Below, piece after piece: positions 28,001 through 37,750 of a DNA stretch of 64,000 nt; position 1 is the stretch's first letter, and the number at the start of each line of letters is the position of its first letter. The stretch covers positions 52,845,463 through 52,909,462 of the forward strand of contig CM048554.1 in assembly GCA_026413225.1 (NCBI GenBank). The letters are read 5' to 3'. The translations under genes were made by a program, and so were the position numbers. Origin of the DNA: Otis tarda (Eukaryota; Chordata; Aves; Otidiformes; Otididae). Below the pieces are notes generated by a model. The model worked only from the letters and a program-made list of their open reading frames with translations, searched no databases and was not told the DNA's origin.

Positions 28001-31000
28001 CCTTTCCTCACAACAGGCTGGCAGATGTCTCTCAGGATCTTTTTTACATCTTATTCACTTCTCATCTCCTCTCCACTTCTTGCAGCCAGGCCAGACCAAG
28101 TCGGGCCCAGTCAGCCGCCTGGTGAGAGGCCAGAGGGTGAGGCCTGCAAGGCCCATGAGGCCTGCGCCTCCCCCTCTGCGCCTCTGCCCCCACTCAGCTT
28201 CTTCACATCTTCTCTCCTCTCTTTTTTTTTTTTTTTTTCTGTTTTCCCCTTCTTAAATACGTTATCGCAGAGGCGTTATCACGGGACATTCTGCTACCAA
28301 TCGGCTCGGCCTTGGCCAGCAGCAGGTCCGCCCTAGGCCCGGCCGAGTCCACTGAACAAAGGGAAGCGACTTCTAGCAGTTTCCTACAGAAGCTGCCACC
28401 TTAGGCGACCCCTCACTAACAAAACCACAACAAGGATCTAGGCACTTCTAAGGACTGACAATACACATCTGTGATAAAATACTGTCGTAGTTCAGCCCTG
28501 ATCAGGACCAGACTACGCAGTCTCTCTCTCACTCCCCCCACCCTCCGAGAGAACAGGGAGAGAAAATATAAGGAAAAACGGCTCGAGGTTTGAGATAAGG
28601 ACAGGGAGAAATCCTTAAAGTTACCGTCACGGGCAAAACAGACTCGACTTGGGGAAAACTATTCATTTATTACTACAAACAGCAGGATAATGAGACAGAG
28701 AACAAGATAACCTCCATCCACCCCTCCCTCTTCCCAAGCTTAACACCATCTCTACTACCTTCCCCACCCCGAGCGGCACAGGGGGAAGAGGGAATGGGGG
28801 TTGCAGTCAGTTCATCATACGTTGTTTCATGCTGCTGCTTCATGGTCGGGGGAAGAACTCCTCACATTCCTCCCCTGTTCCATCGTGGGGTCCCTCCCAC
28901 GGGCCACAGTCCTTCGTGGAACTGCTCCGGCATGGGTCATCTCTTCCACGGAGTACAGTCTCTCCAGAACAGCTGTCCCAGCGGGCCCTCCACGGGCCAC
29001 AGCCGCCTTCAGGCATCCACCTCCCCCGGTACGGGGTCCTTCACGGGCTCCAAGTGGATCTCTGCTCCTCCGTGGACCTCCATGGGCTGCAGGGGGACAA
29101 CCTGCTCCACCATGGTCGTCACCACAGGCTGCAGGGGAATCTTGGCCAGGAGCCGCATTACTCCTCCCCCTCCTTTCTGAACTGACCTTGGCGTCTGCAG
29201 CCGTTCCTCACAACAGGGTGGTAGATGTCTCTCAGGATCTTTTTACATCTTATTCACTTCTCATCTCCTCTCCACTTCTTGCAGCCGGGCCGGGCCGAGT
29301 CGGGCCCAGTCGGCTGCCTGGCAAGAGGCCAGAGGGTGAGGCCTGCAAGGCCCATGAGGCCTGCGCCTCCCCCTCTGCGCCTCTGCCCCCGCTCAGCTTC
29401 TTCACATCTTCTCTTCTCTCTTTTTTTTCTCTGTTTTCCCCTTCTTAAATACGTTATCGCAGAGGCGTTATCACGGGACATTCTGCTACCAATCCGCTCG
29501 ACCTTGGCCAGCAGCAGGTCCGCCCTAGGCCTGGCCGAGTCCACTGAACAAAGGGGAGCGACTTCTAGCAGTTTCCTGCAGAAGCTACCACCTTAGGCCC
29601 CCCCTCACTAACAAAACCATGACAAATACATAGACCAAATAAGATATGGTTAGGTATAGAACAACCCTTAAATTATCATGCAGTTGGTAACTCAGATGTA
29701 CTATCTTTTCTGACACTATTGTCAATAACGCACTTCAAGAGAGACGGATTCAGAAATTAATACTCAAGTGCTCAGGTAAACATGATGAAAATCATCAAGA
29801 CTGCATGAAGTACACTCACCTTCAAATACCTTTTTACTCCTAAAGTTTTCATCTGTTCTATAAAAGAGTTGAACTCTTTCATGCTGCTATGGGAATGATG
29901 GCACAGAATTTCAGTTCCTATTCTCCAAATAATCTATTAATGGGGAGAAAGATATTTAAAAATAACTTTAGTACCAAAAAATGGGAACAGTCACCATATA
30001 TACAGTCTTATCAAACTTGTAGTTATTGTAACATATGAATAAAACATGCATTTGAATTACAAACAGAAAATGAATACTAAGTGTTGTTTACTGCTAGTCA
30101 CCTAGATTTTTATCTGGTAGTATTTTCACAACCATTCAGTGGGAGCATCACAATTGCTCACTACAAATACAGCACTCCAGCAAAGATTATGAAAATCGCA
30201 TTTGTTAGAAGGTTCCCCCTCCTGTTACTGATCAGGATATTTCAAAATTATTGAAAAATTATGTTTTCCTTTGATATGTTTCCACTGAGATGCAAGGTTT
30301 ACATAATTCTCTGAACTTAGCACTAAAGATTATTTCCAATTAGATGTGGCTTCCATCTACATGCAGTTATTTTTGATGTCTGCCTACAGAATGTAACCAA
30401 ATATTCCAGCAGGTTAGCCATATTCAAGTACTCTACTTCATTTATTTAACAACTCTGATCCCTTTCCTCCTGTTTCTATCTCAGTATCTGCTAAAGCTTT
30501 TGTAAGTACTAGAGGAGCTGACAGAAACCTAAGTAAGCCACTGACTTTCAAACAGATTCTGACTGATGGTATGCCAGTGGCAAACACATCTACTGCTTTT
30601 CTGTTTTAGAAGACGACATTAAGATGACTTTTCATAGATAAGCTCCTGATGGAATTATCATATACCAATCCAAGCTTTCATCTGTGGCATCAAGGGCCTA
30701 TGTAAAAAACAAAACCAAAAAAAAAAAAGAAAAAACCACCACCCCCAAAACCAACAAAAAAAAAAAAAACCAACAAAACCCCACAAAACCAGCCTGCAAG
30801 CCCAGAGAACTTTTCAAGAGCACTCAGCACTGTCAGGAAAAAAAATCAGAGAGCACTGCAAATTCTCAGCACCCCTGAAAGTGAGATAGCAACAGAATTC
30901 AAGCTCCAGCAAGACTATTAAACGCACAGCAGAGGCATGCCTGTGCAGAGGTAGACTTCTGGTGAGTAACTGGTAGTGCTGCCTTGAGCACTACCAGTGA

Positions 31001-33284
31001 TGATGGTCTATTTTCTGCAGCCTGCCATCCCAGAGTTTCTACATCAGCACCACTGCAGTTGCTTACTTGGTTTTGGAAACTCCAATGTCTTTTTTTTTTT
31101 TTAAGCAACTAATTTGGTTTATGAAAGTTGCCTAATTTTTCAGGTCTTAAGCTCTGATATTTTTTTCAAAATAATAATAATTAAAAAAGCAAGCCTATGA
31201 TTAGTTCATTAAGACAGATGGTAGAGCTGAAGTGTTACAGATGCTTCTTGCAAGTAGTGTTTCAACTGCAAAAGAACTCTAATAAGAGACACTGGCTTAC
31301 CTCTGAGGGACCCATGTATTCTCTAGAAAAGTCTTTCTCTAGTGACTCAATATAGGAGGTCAGAAACTCCGCAGCCCTTTTCCACTGCTTTCGTAGCATG
31401 GCATCCTGAACGTAACTTAAACACACTTCCTTGCTCTTCTTGAAGTTTAGTTTGTGCTCATGGGAAGATGCTAAACAAACAAAACAAACAAAAAAAAAAT
31501 CAACCAAGCTCACAACTGTCACAGCCCTTATTCAGGTAACAATGTACCATTTCAGTATCGCTCTTATTTGATCTTTCCCAAACACTACAGAAAGTGGTCT
31601 TAAGCTGCATGGTTTTGAAGTTAAACGCACCTACTAGTCTGTAGGGAAGCAACACTACAGCAAAAGCTGGAAATACAATATGAAATGGCATTTTCCACAA
31701 GTAGCATACATCTGCAGACACCTGAAACAGTGAAGAGACAATTATTACACACTACTGCCCTACCAGAATTAGAAGACCATGGTGCTTTGACAACTTCACA
31801 GTATGTTTTGTTATATTTTGGGGACTATTCTCTTCCCTTACTAATCATCATTTAGGATTGTGACCCTACTGTGCTAAAGATTTGCATACACACATACAAA
31901 CAGGCCATTGCAGTACCAAAGGCTAAGCAATTCCCACTAAAACAAAAGATAAATGTAGAGAATTATTATCTTCTGAGTACAATACTGGAAAGAGGTCGCT
32001 TACTCTTTTTACGTGGATACTCGTTCAACCTCTGTTATAACACAAAACTGAAACCTCACTTCCACATCTGTTTAAAGCTCATGGCTGTATGCCACTGTCT
32101 AATGTGCCCATACAACAATGCTCAAGCTGTAAGAGCCTTCTGTGAAGGACACGCAGAGCTCACCAAACCACCTCCTACCTGGATGCTGTAGGCAAGGGAG
32201 TAACTCAAACACTGGCCTGAAGCAGTGTTATTACAGTGAATTCAGCAGGGCCTGTTGTAATAGGACGAGGGGTAATGGTTTTAAAATAGAAGGAGGTAGA
32301 TTCAGACTTGATATAAGGAAAAAAATTTTTACAATGGGGGTGGTGGAACACTGCCCAGGTTGCCCAGAGAGGTGGTGGATGCCCCATCCCTGGAAACCTT
32401 CAAGGCCAGGTTGGATGAGGCTCTGAGCAACCTGATCTGGTTGGGGATGTCCCTGCACCTTGCCAGGGGGGTTGGACTAGATGGCCTTTAAAGGTCCCTT
32501 CCAAGGCAAACGATTGTATGGATTCTACAAAATTGCCTCTGACCACCCTACCTATAGTCTTCACATCTATTTCTAAGCTGCAAAGTTCCAAGTACTAAGA
32601 ATACAAAACCCACAGTTAACACCTCAAGATTAAGCACACCAAGGACCACGGCCACTGTAGGCAAGTCCTACTGTGCAAGTTGCTGATATGTCATCTAATA
32701 TAGCCAGGGTTGATGTAATGTGTTTCACCACAAAGCTATGTAGAAACAAAAACTTCTTCAGAGGTTTTGCGGTCACCTGCATGCACAATGCTTTCGTTAC
32801 CCGTCACCTTATTCTACGAGTAGTGCACAGGCCTCCTTTAGCCCCTCGCAGGCTGCCGGGCCGCCCGCAGGCCGCAGCGAAGGGGGAGCGGCAGCAGCAG
32901 GGAGGGCGCTGGGAACCCTGAGCCGCCTCCTCGGCGGGAGATCGACGGCGAACAGCGGAGGGAGAGGGCGGGCCGGCCTGATCGGCGCCGAGCACAGCGA
33001 GGGGCAGAGGACGGCCTTCCTCTCGCAAGGCCGGAGAGGGGAAAGGGGGGTGGCGGAGCACGGGGAGCCGCGGCGGGAACGAGCGGGAGCCGTCGGGACC
33101 GCGGACGCCGCGGGGAGCTCCGCCCTTACCCGGTTGGTAGAGGTGCGGCGGCAGGAAGGGCAGGTGCAGGGCCGGCAGGAGGGCGCTCCCCGCCTGCGCG
33201 GCTGGGCTGCCGCTCCTTCTTCTTCTTCTTCTTCGTCGTCGTCGCCGTCATCATCATCGCCGCTTCCTCTAGGAAGCTGTCCAT
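18911..33284 (-). CDS. TAF1A: TAF1A, TBP-associated factor, RNA polymerase I subunit A
   Basis: Subunit (TAFI48) of SL1/TIF-IB, the TBP-containing complex that places RNA polymerase I on rDNA promoters in the nucleolus. Coding exons (minus): exon 1 to 33130 (start unresolved), then 31301-31470, 29820-29933, 26223-26421, 25293-25423, 24252-24410, 23074-23140, 21777-21897, 20230-20390, 18911-19053. Exons 2-10 join in consistent phase to 421 residues plus TGA; human TAF1A is 450. Landmarks: [146 protein letters not shown]. The helical-repeat (TPR-like) character fits the family. Only one frame of exon 1 joins exon 2, and it has no ATG; the ATG at 33284 is in another frame. Intron 3 holds two solo LTRs. 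Confidence 0.93.
20230..20390 (-). CDS. TAF1A: TAF1A exon 9
   Basis: Acceptor tttattcag|CTCTGA. Encodes [20 protein letters not shown], then [20 protein letters not shown] and [14 protein letters not shown]. Phase 2 in, phase 1 out. Confidence 0.93.
21777..21897 (-). CDS. TAF1A: TAF1A exon 8
   Basis: Acceptor tttttccag|AGAAAA. Encodes [19 protein letters not shown] then [18 protein letters not shown]. Phase 1 in, phase 2 out; donor TAAT|gtaagt. Confidence 0.92.
23074..23140 (-). CDS. TAF1A: TAF1A exon 7
   Basis: Acceptor ttttttccag|ATCTTG. Encodes [20 protein letters not shown] and KS. Phase 0 in, phase 1 out. Confidence 0.92.
24252..24410 (-). CDS. TAF1A: TAF1A exon 6
   Basis: Acceptor cttctcttag|TTGTTG. 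Encodes [20 protein letters not shown] then [20 protein letters not shown] and ending ISALK. Phase 0 at both ends. Confidence 0.94.
25293..25423 (-). CDS. TAF1A: TAF1A exon 5
   Basis: Acceptor ttttggtag|GTCAGG. Encodes [20 protein letters not shown] and [17 protein letters not shown]. Phase 1 in, phase 0 out; donor GAT|gtaagg. Confidence 0.93.
26223..26421 (-). CDS. TAF1A: TAF1A exon 4
   Basis: Acceptor gaattgcag|GTTTGT. Encodes [40 protein letters not shown] and [19 protein letters not shown]. Phase 0 in, phase 1 out. Confidence 0.94.
27283..28432 (-). mobile_element. Complete solo LTR, copy C (1150 bp), in TAF1A intron 3
   Basis: Plus strand begins TGTCGTAG and ends CCACAACA, the complement of the family ends with one CpG decay. 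It is flanked by a perfect 5-bp duplication AGGAT (27278-27282 and 28433-28437). AATAAA on the minus strand lies at 27471-27466, so LTR orientation matches TAF1A transcription. It carries a T-rich expansion (about 28220-28240) and more private differences than copies B and D. Confidence 0.93.
28483..29624 (-). mobile_element. Complete solo LTR, copy D (1142 bp), in TAF1A intron 3
   Basis: Begins TGTCGTAG and ends CCATGACA on the plus strand. It is flanked by its own perfect 5-bp duplication AATAC (28478-28482 and 29625-29629), so it is an insertion separate from copy C, which ends 50 bp away. Minus-strand AATAAA is at 28671-28666, sense to TAF1A. By eye it is closest to copy B. Confidence 0.93.
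29820..29933 (-). CDS. TAF1A: TAF1A exon 3
   Basis: Acceptor cccattaatag|ATTATT. Encodes [20 protein letters not shown] and [18 protein letters not shown]. Phase 0 at both ends; donor TTGAAG|gtgagt. Its donor lies only about 190 bp from solo LTR copy D. Confidence 0.92.
30703..30790 (+). repeat. A-rich/C-interrupted low-complexity tract in TAF1A intron 2
   Basis: Two A runs interrupted by CC, CCACC and CCCCC units. It resembles the tracts at 4202-4262, 16832-16892 and 17611-17650. Confidence 0.85.
31301..31470 (-). CDS. TAF1A: TAF1A exon 2
   Basis: Acceptor gtttgtttag|CATCTT. Read in the only frame that continues into exon 3, it needs one base from exon 1 (phase 1) and gives [20 protein letters not shown], then [20 protein letters not shown]. 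Donor GAG|gtaagc. Confidence 0.93.
32238..32526 (+). mobile_element. CR1 LINE 3'-end fragment in TAF1A intron 1
   Basis: 5'-truncated CR1 tail: TTCAGCAGGGCCTGTTGTAA, GTTGCCCAGAGAGGTGGTGG, CTGAGCAACCTGATCTGGTT and TTGGACTAGATGGCCTTTAA are standard CR1 end motifs. It parallels 55084-55371, with a decayed 3' terminus. Antisense to TAF1A. Confidence 0.92.
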
Positions 33285-33720
33285 GGCGCCGCCGGCACAC
33301 CCGCACTAACGGCGTCTCACCACCTCCCCGCCCGCTTACAGCGGGCAGCGGCCACTTTTGATCATGGAGAGGGCGACCTCGCTGCGGGGAGACCTCAGGA
33401 GCCTCCGGCCGCTCCAAGCTAACCCAGCCAAGCCGACCTCCGGCATCCAGCCATCCCGTGACAGAGCCGGCAGGGGACGCTTAGCCGGAGCTCGGCCTAA
33501 CAGCGACCGCCCCTTCATGCGGCCAGCACGCATGCGCTCCCCAGGAGCATATGCGCCCTGAGGAGCTTGGCGCGACTACCGCCATGATGGGAGAGGGACA
33601 ATCCGACCTTGCGCATGCGCGCTGAGGAAGTCGGGCCGTGCCGCCATGATGGGAAGAGGCGGGTTTACCCCCCTGCGGCTGGGAGGTTTCTGAGGCCATT
33701 CCAGGGAAGCGTAGGCGGTT
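32850..33720 (-). promoter_or_regulatory. CpG-rich TAF1A promoter region
   Basis: Dense CpG block around TAF1A exon 1. Upstream of the ATG it contains a perfect NRF1-type TGCGCATGCGCG at 33610-33621, a second CACGCATGCGCT at 33526-33537, and an exact 14-mer CCGCCATGATGGGA at 33579-33592 and 33641-33654 (YY1-like CCGCCAT core). There is no TATA box. This is typical for a housekeeping gene; use of the sites is inferred. Confidence 0.75.
33130..33284 (-). CDS. TAF1A: TAF1A exon 1 (candidate; start and frame unresolved)
   Basis: GC-rich exon with donor CCGG|gtaagg. From the ATG at 33284 (context gcgccATGG) the frame gives MDSFLEEA, like the family N-terminus, but runs into TGA early in exon 2. 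The frame that does enter exon 2 ends [19 protein letters not shown], resembling the mammalian first-exon end; it has no ATG and starts after TGATGATGA. A third frame holds an acidic Asp/Glu run over the GAT/GAC/GAA repeat. Two missing single bases (assembly errors or real deletions) would reconcile all three. Confidence 0.6.
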
Positions 33721-36700
33721 GTTGGGGTGCTGGCTCTCTTCTGCCTGTGGAAGTGGGGCAGAGGTGCTAGGGAAGGGTAAAGCAGGAGGGATGAGGAGGA
33801 GCAGGGGAGGCTGGCCGGCTGTGTTCGTGGCAGAGTGCTGTTCGGTTCTGCACGTGGCACAGTGGGAGCGTTGCTAGAGCCGCGTCTAGGGCAATGCTTG
33901 CTCCAAAAGTGATGGTTAACTCCGTCCTGTTGTCACTTTTTCTGTTAGTTTGTAATTTAGCACAGCATGTTCTGCAGAAGAAAAGGATTCTGAATCAAAA
34001 TCCTGAGCCTCATAGAGCAGTAATATTGCTAGTGCTCCTGCAGAGTACCCAGATTCCAGAAATTTGTCTGCCTCAACCACAGAATCTGGTTTGTACAAAT
34101 TTGTGCTGGAACTTGTTTCTTTAAATCAGTTTTGGCAACTGACTTTGCCATGGAGTGTTTTGGTATGTGTAAAGTCCAGTTTTCTGAGTAAGAATTTACA
34201 GGTTTTTTTTCAGAACAGCTCTGCTGTGTGAGTAAATAATAAACTGGCTCAGATTAAAGGTTCATGTAATCAGTATCCTGGTTCAGCCACGATCAATAAC
34301 GAGTGTCAAGGGAATAGTACAAGGCAGAACAGTTGTTTGTAGTGTCTAAACATTCAACCTCAGTATCATACCTTAATATGACATTTATTTAATAAATCTA
34401 TGTGGGGATAGAAGAAGCCTCCGTTTACTCTTTCTTTTTTATCCAGTCTTCTTCCAATATATGACTAGCACTTTAGTTCATAAGTACATTATTAATTGAT
34501 AGTTAACTTACCTAACTTGATGATAAACTGTTATATAGCACCACTTCTTTAACAGTGTCATCCTCTTTGTCCTTTATAATTTGTACCTCATACGAGTGTC
34601 TCACTGATCATTAGTGTTCCCCAAGCATGGTGTCACTTCCTACATTTCTGATCTTTTGTTGTGTCAGTACCCTAATTTCACTATCCAGCTTAGCCCATTT
34701 TATTTCTTAAAGTTCACACATTTGCTTAGAAGCACATTTACATTTGGCTTGTTATTTTTATCTTCCTCTTGTACATGAATGAGAGTCTTTGCTGATTCTT
34801 GTGTAAACTTGGCCAACGGATCTTGTTAATGGGTATTAGTTATTAATTTGGTAGATACTCTAGTGCACCAGAAATGGGATAACTTCTTTGTAACTGTAGA
34901 AGCATACAAAACATTAGATTCCCCATGTACATCAGGACTACTCTTATAGTTGAATACATTTGTTTCCAAGATTGTGGTTGAAGACTGAAGGAAATTTTGT
35001 CTGAAATACCTAAATTGAACTAAGTGAAATATTCCTCTTTTATGTCACATGCTGGGGAAGGCTGAATATGTTTGTAAGTGGGTACATTATTACTATAAAG
35101 TACTTGAAATTATAGGGAATGCTGGACATTTGCACTGGTAAACTTGTATATATGTATCAACTGTGAGCTGCTCGTTATTGCCCTATAAAGGAAGTGATTT
35201 ATGCAAGAAGTATGTGATCTTGTTTCTCCTCACATCTCCCTTTCTTCCCCTTTATCACCACAGACACCATTACTTGGTCTTTTAATAAAGATAAGCTTGA
35301 TAACCTCGTACTGACGGGCAATTACCAAACAGCTATATCTTCACAAGAACTGGACCTAAAGGTCAGGCTGGGAATTAAGCCACAAGAGATGTTACTGTCA
35401 AGGGAAAAATGACTTGTCTTTCATTCGTACAGTCATCATAAAATGTGACCTGAATATATATACTTCTATATTGTAAATTGTGATAAAATTCACCTCTAAA
35501 TTTTATGAGTTAGGCTTTCTTACAGCTTCCTATCAGCCAATACCAGCAATAGCAAATAGGTATCACCTCATTTTCCAGGATGTGAAATAAAAAAACGTCA
35601 AAAAAATTCCAGGGAGAAGGTCTGCAATACTGCGTGCTACAGCCATGATACTGCACTGGGCCTGGAGAACATGTGTGGGCACTCTGAATGAATCGCTGCA
35701 TTCCTGTAGTCTGCGGATGTTTGCTTCATCGTGGGATGGCCCGGGCTGTAAGAAATGGCAGGATGTCCAAGGTGTGTTTGGCAAAGAGGTACCAAAGCCA
35801 TTTATTGCAGCACTAAGGAAGATACCTGTTTTTGTCTTGATGCTTTTTCAGAACATGATTGAAATATTAAACTGCTGTAGATGGGGGCTGAAAATTAAAT
35901 GCTTACATATTTTTCAGAGATTATGTAGCAGTAACTAAGCTTGGATCTCAGGCCCTGTACGATGGGGCTGTGGAAAGGAGAGTATGTAGAGCAAAAATCA
36001 ATAATGATGAGGATATGATAAGAACACGAGCAGTGCCTTTAGTGGAATTAGCAGTGGTGATTGCTAACTCTTGTGATGGGAGCTGGCAGTAAGTGGAGCC
36101 GTAGGATCAACTGCTTCTACCATAGTCGCAGAACAAACCCCAAATGGCTCAAGAGTGCTTGCAAATATATCATTTAAAAGGGCTCTTAAAAATAAAAAAA
36201 CCCTTAGCTGTCCAGAGTTGTCCTTTGACATACACAAAAAAAAAAGTAGAATCCATCACCTTGACCATCAGTTTTGCCAAGTGCCTATTCATTTTGGGGA
36301 CAGCTTCAGAATTTGCCCTTTGGAAAGTGATTTTTTTTTTTTTTTGGCCATTTGACTATTGTATTACCTATCCCTTCTTGGCTGTGTCTTACATTCTCTT
36401 TGTCCAGTCAGGTGCTATGCTGAAGGAATCACACAGGTCTGAAATGAGGAGGGAGAAGTTTTATTCATTTTCCTTCTGTACGTGACCATTGTGACTTCTG
36501 CTGTTACTCTACCATTTTAGATCTCTAAAGCAACATAAAGGTGATGGATGTAAAGAAGAGCTAATAAAAAAGCACAGGCACAGGTGTAAGTAGCACATCT
36601 TTTGCTTTGCAAACATTCATCGGTAAAATGTAGCAGCAAGTGGAAGCTGAAGCTGCAGAAGGGCAAGACGGGGCCTGCTGGGGATCCTGCATTTTCAGCA

Positions 36701-36900
36701 GTTAGGTGTGCAACCCCTCATTTGCCTGCACTTTCTTCAGCGGGACTATGGGTGAGCGCGTTTGTTACACCCACGTTACCGCAGGTTTAACCTCAAACTC
36801 TCAGGAGGTCACCCCGGGGGAGACGAGGTGCTTACTTGGTGGCAACTGCTCCTCTCAAGCAGAAATGTGAGCTTCTCGGTGGGGCAGGAGGGAGAGCAGC
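33721..36900. other. Intergenic region between TAF1A and MIA3
   Basis: About 3.2 kb of AT-rich unique sequence with no supported exon, repeat element or RNA gene. Short open frames here match nothing recognisable. Confidence 0.6.
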
Positions 36901-36929
36901 AAGATGGACGTTTAGGATCTGTGGCATCC

Positions 36930-37750
36930 TTACCTTTGGGGGGGGGGGGCGGAATTACCCCTTTTCTGCACCGTGGTCAGACCGCTGAGCTACTCTTGTT
37001 GCTTCAGCGATCCTCTGCTAGAGCAAACCGCCATTAATAAGCACAAATAAGGGGCAGGGCCTTCCCTCTCCCCACTCCAGGGCGGGAAGAGCTCCTCCGC
37101 CAGCGGGGGGCCTGAAACAGAGCCAGCCCCTTGCCCGGTGCGAGCGGCCGGGGGTCTTGCCTCGGGGGCGGGATGGGGATGAGAGCTGCCCTCCTCCTCC
37201 CCGCCCCCCTCGCCGCGGCGGCGGGGCCGGCCGGGTCCCTCCCCCGCCACATCGCCCTCCCGCCGGCGCTGCTGACGTGTCTCCTCCCTCCCCGCCGCCG
37301 GCGCCCGCTAACATGGCTGCAGCCCCGCCGCTGCTGCCGCCGCCGGACCCCCGGCTGCTCCTCGCCCTCCTGCTGCTCCTGCCCTCGCCGCCTTCCTTCC
37401 TCCGCGCCGCCGGGACCGACCTGGGCCGCCGCTTCGCCGATCGCAAGCGCTGCGCCGACCCCGAGTGCAGCCGTGAGTGGGGGCGCGGCGGGGGAGGGGG
37501 AGAGGTGGCGGGGGACGCCGGCCCGGGGGCGGCCGGCGGGGGAGCGGGAGGTCCCTGCCCGGTCCCCGCCATTCGGCACGGCCGGGAAGCCGCCGCCGGG
37601 AAGTTGTTACGGGAAAAGATGCAAACGCCGCACGCCTCGCGGAGGCATTTGCCAGAGCTCCCCCGCCCCCCCACTGCTTTGGCACGGAAATTGGGGAGAA
37701 TCGGGAAAATGGAAACGCGGCGCCGGCGCGCGGCGTGCCTCTGCTCTCGA
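36930..37750 (+). promoter_or_regulatory. CpG-island promoter of full-length MIA3
   Basis: GC-rich block spanning the MIA3 start codon, exon 1 and the start of intron 1. It has no TATA box. A TGACGTG element (37273-37279) lies 34 nt before the ATG; this matches the TGACGTGKM-type site of CREB3L factors and the ACGTG core of UPR elements. See the shared element at the internal promoter. Confidence 0.75.
37313..37472 (+). CDS. MIA3: MIA3 exon 1 (signal peptide)
   Basis: ATG at 37313 in context ctaacATGG. A leucine-rich signal sequence ([20 protein letters not shown]) leads to [16 protein letters not shown], the family's mature N-terminus. Ends in phase 1 at AGCC|gtgagt. Confidence 0.95.

Noticed and set aside
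32804-33417. Long open frames in the TAF1A CpG island (for example 32809-33417 minus)
   Set aside because: CpG-rich, low-stop sequence crossing the exon 1 donor site; only the part corresponding to exon 1 has splice and homology support.
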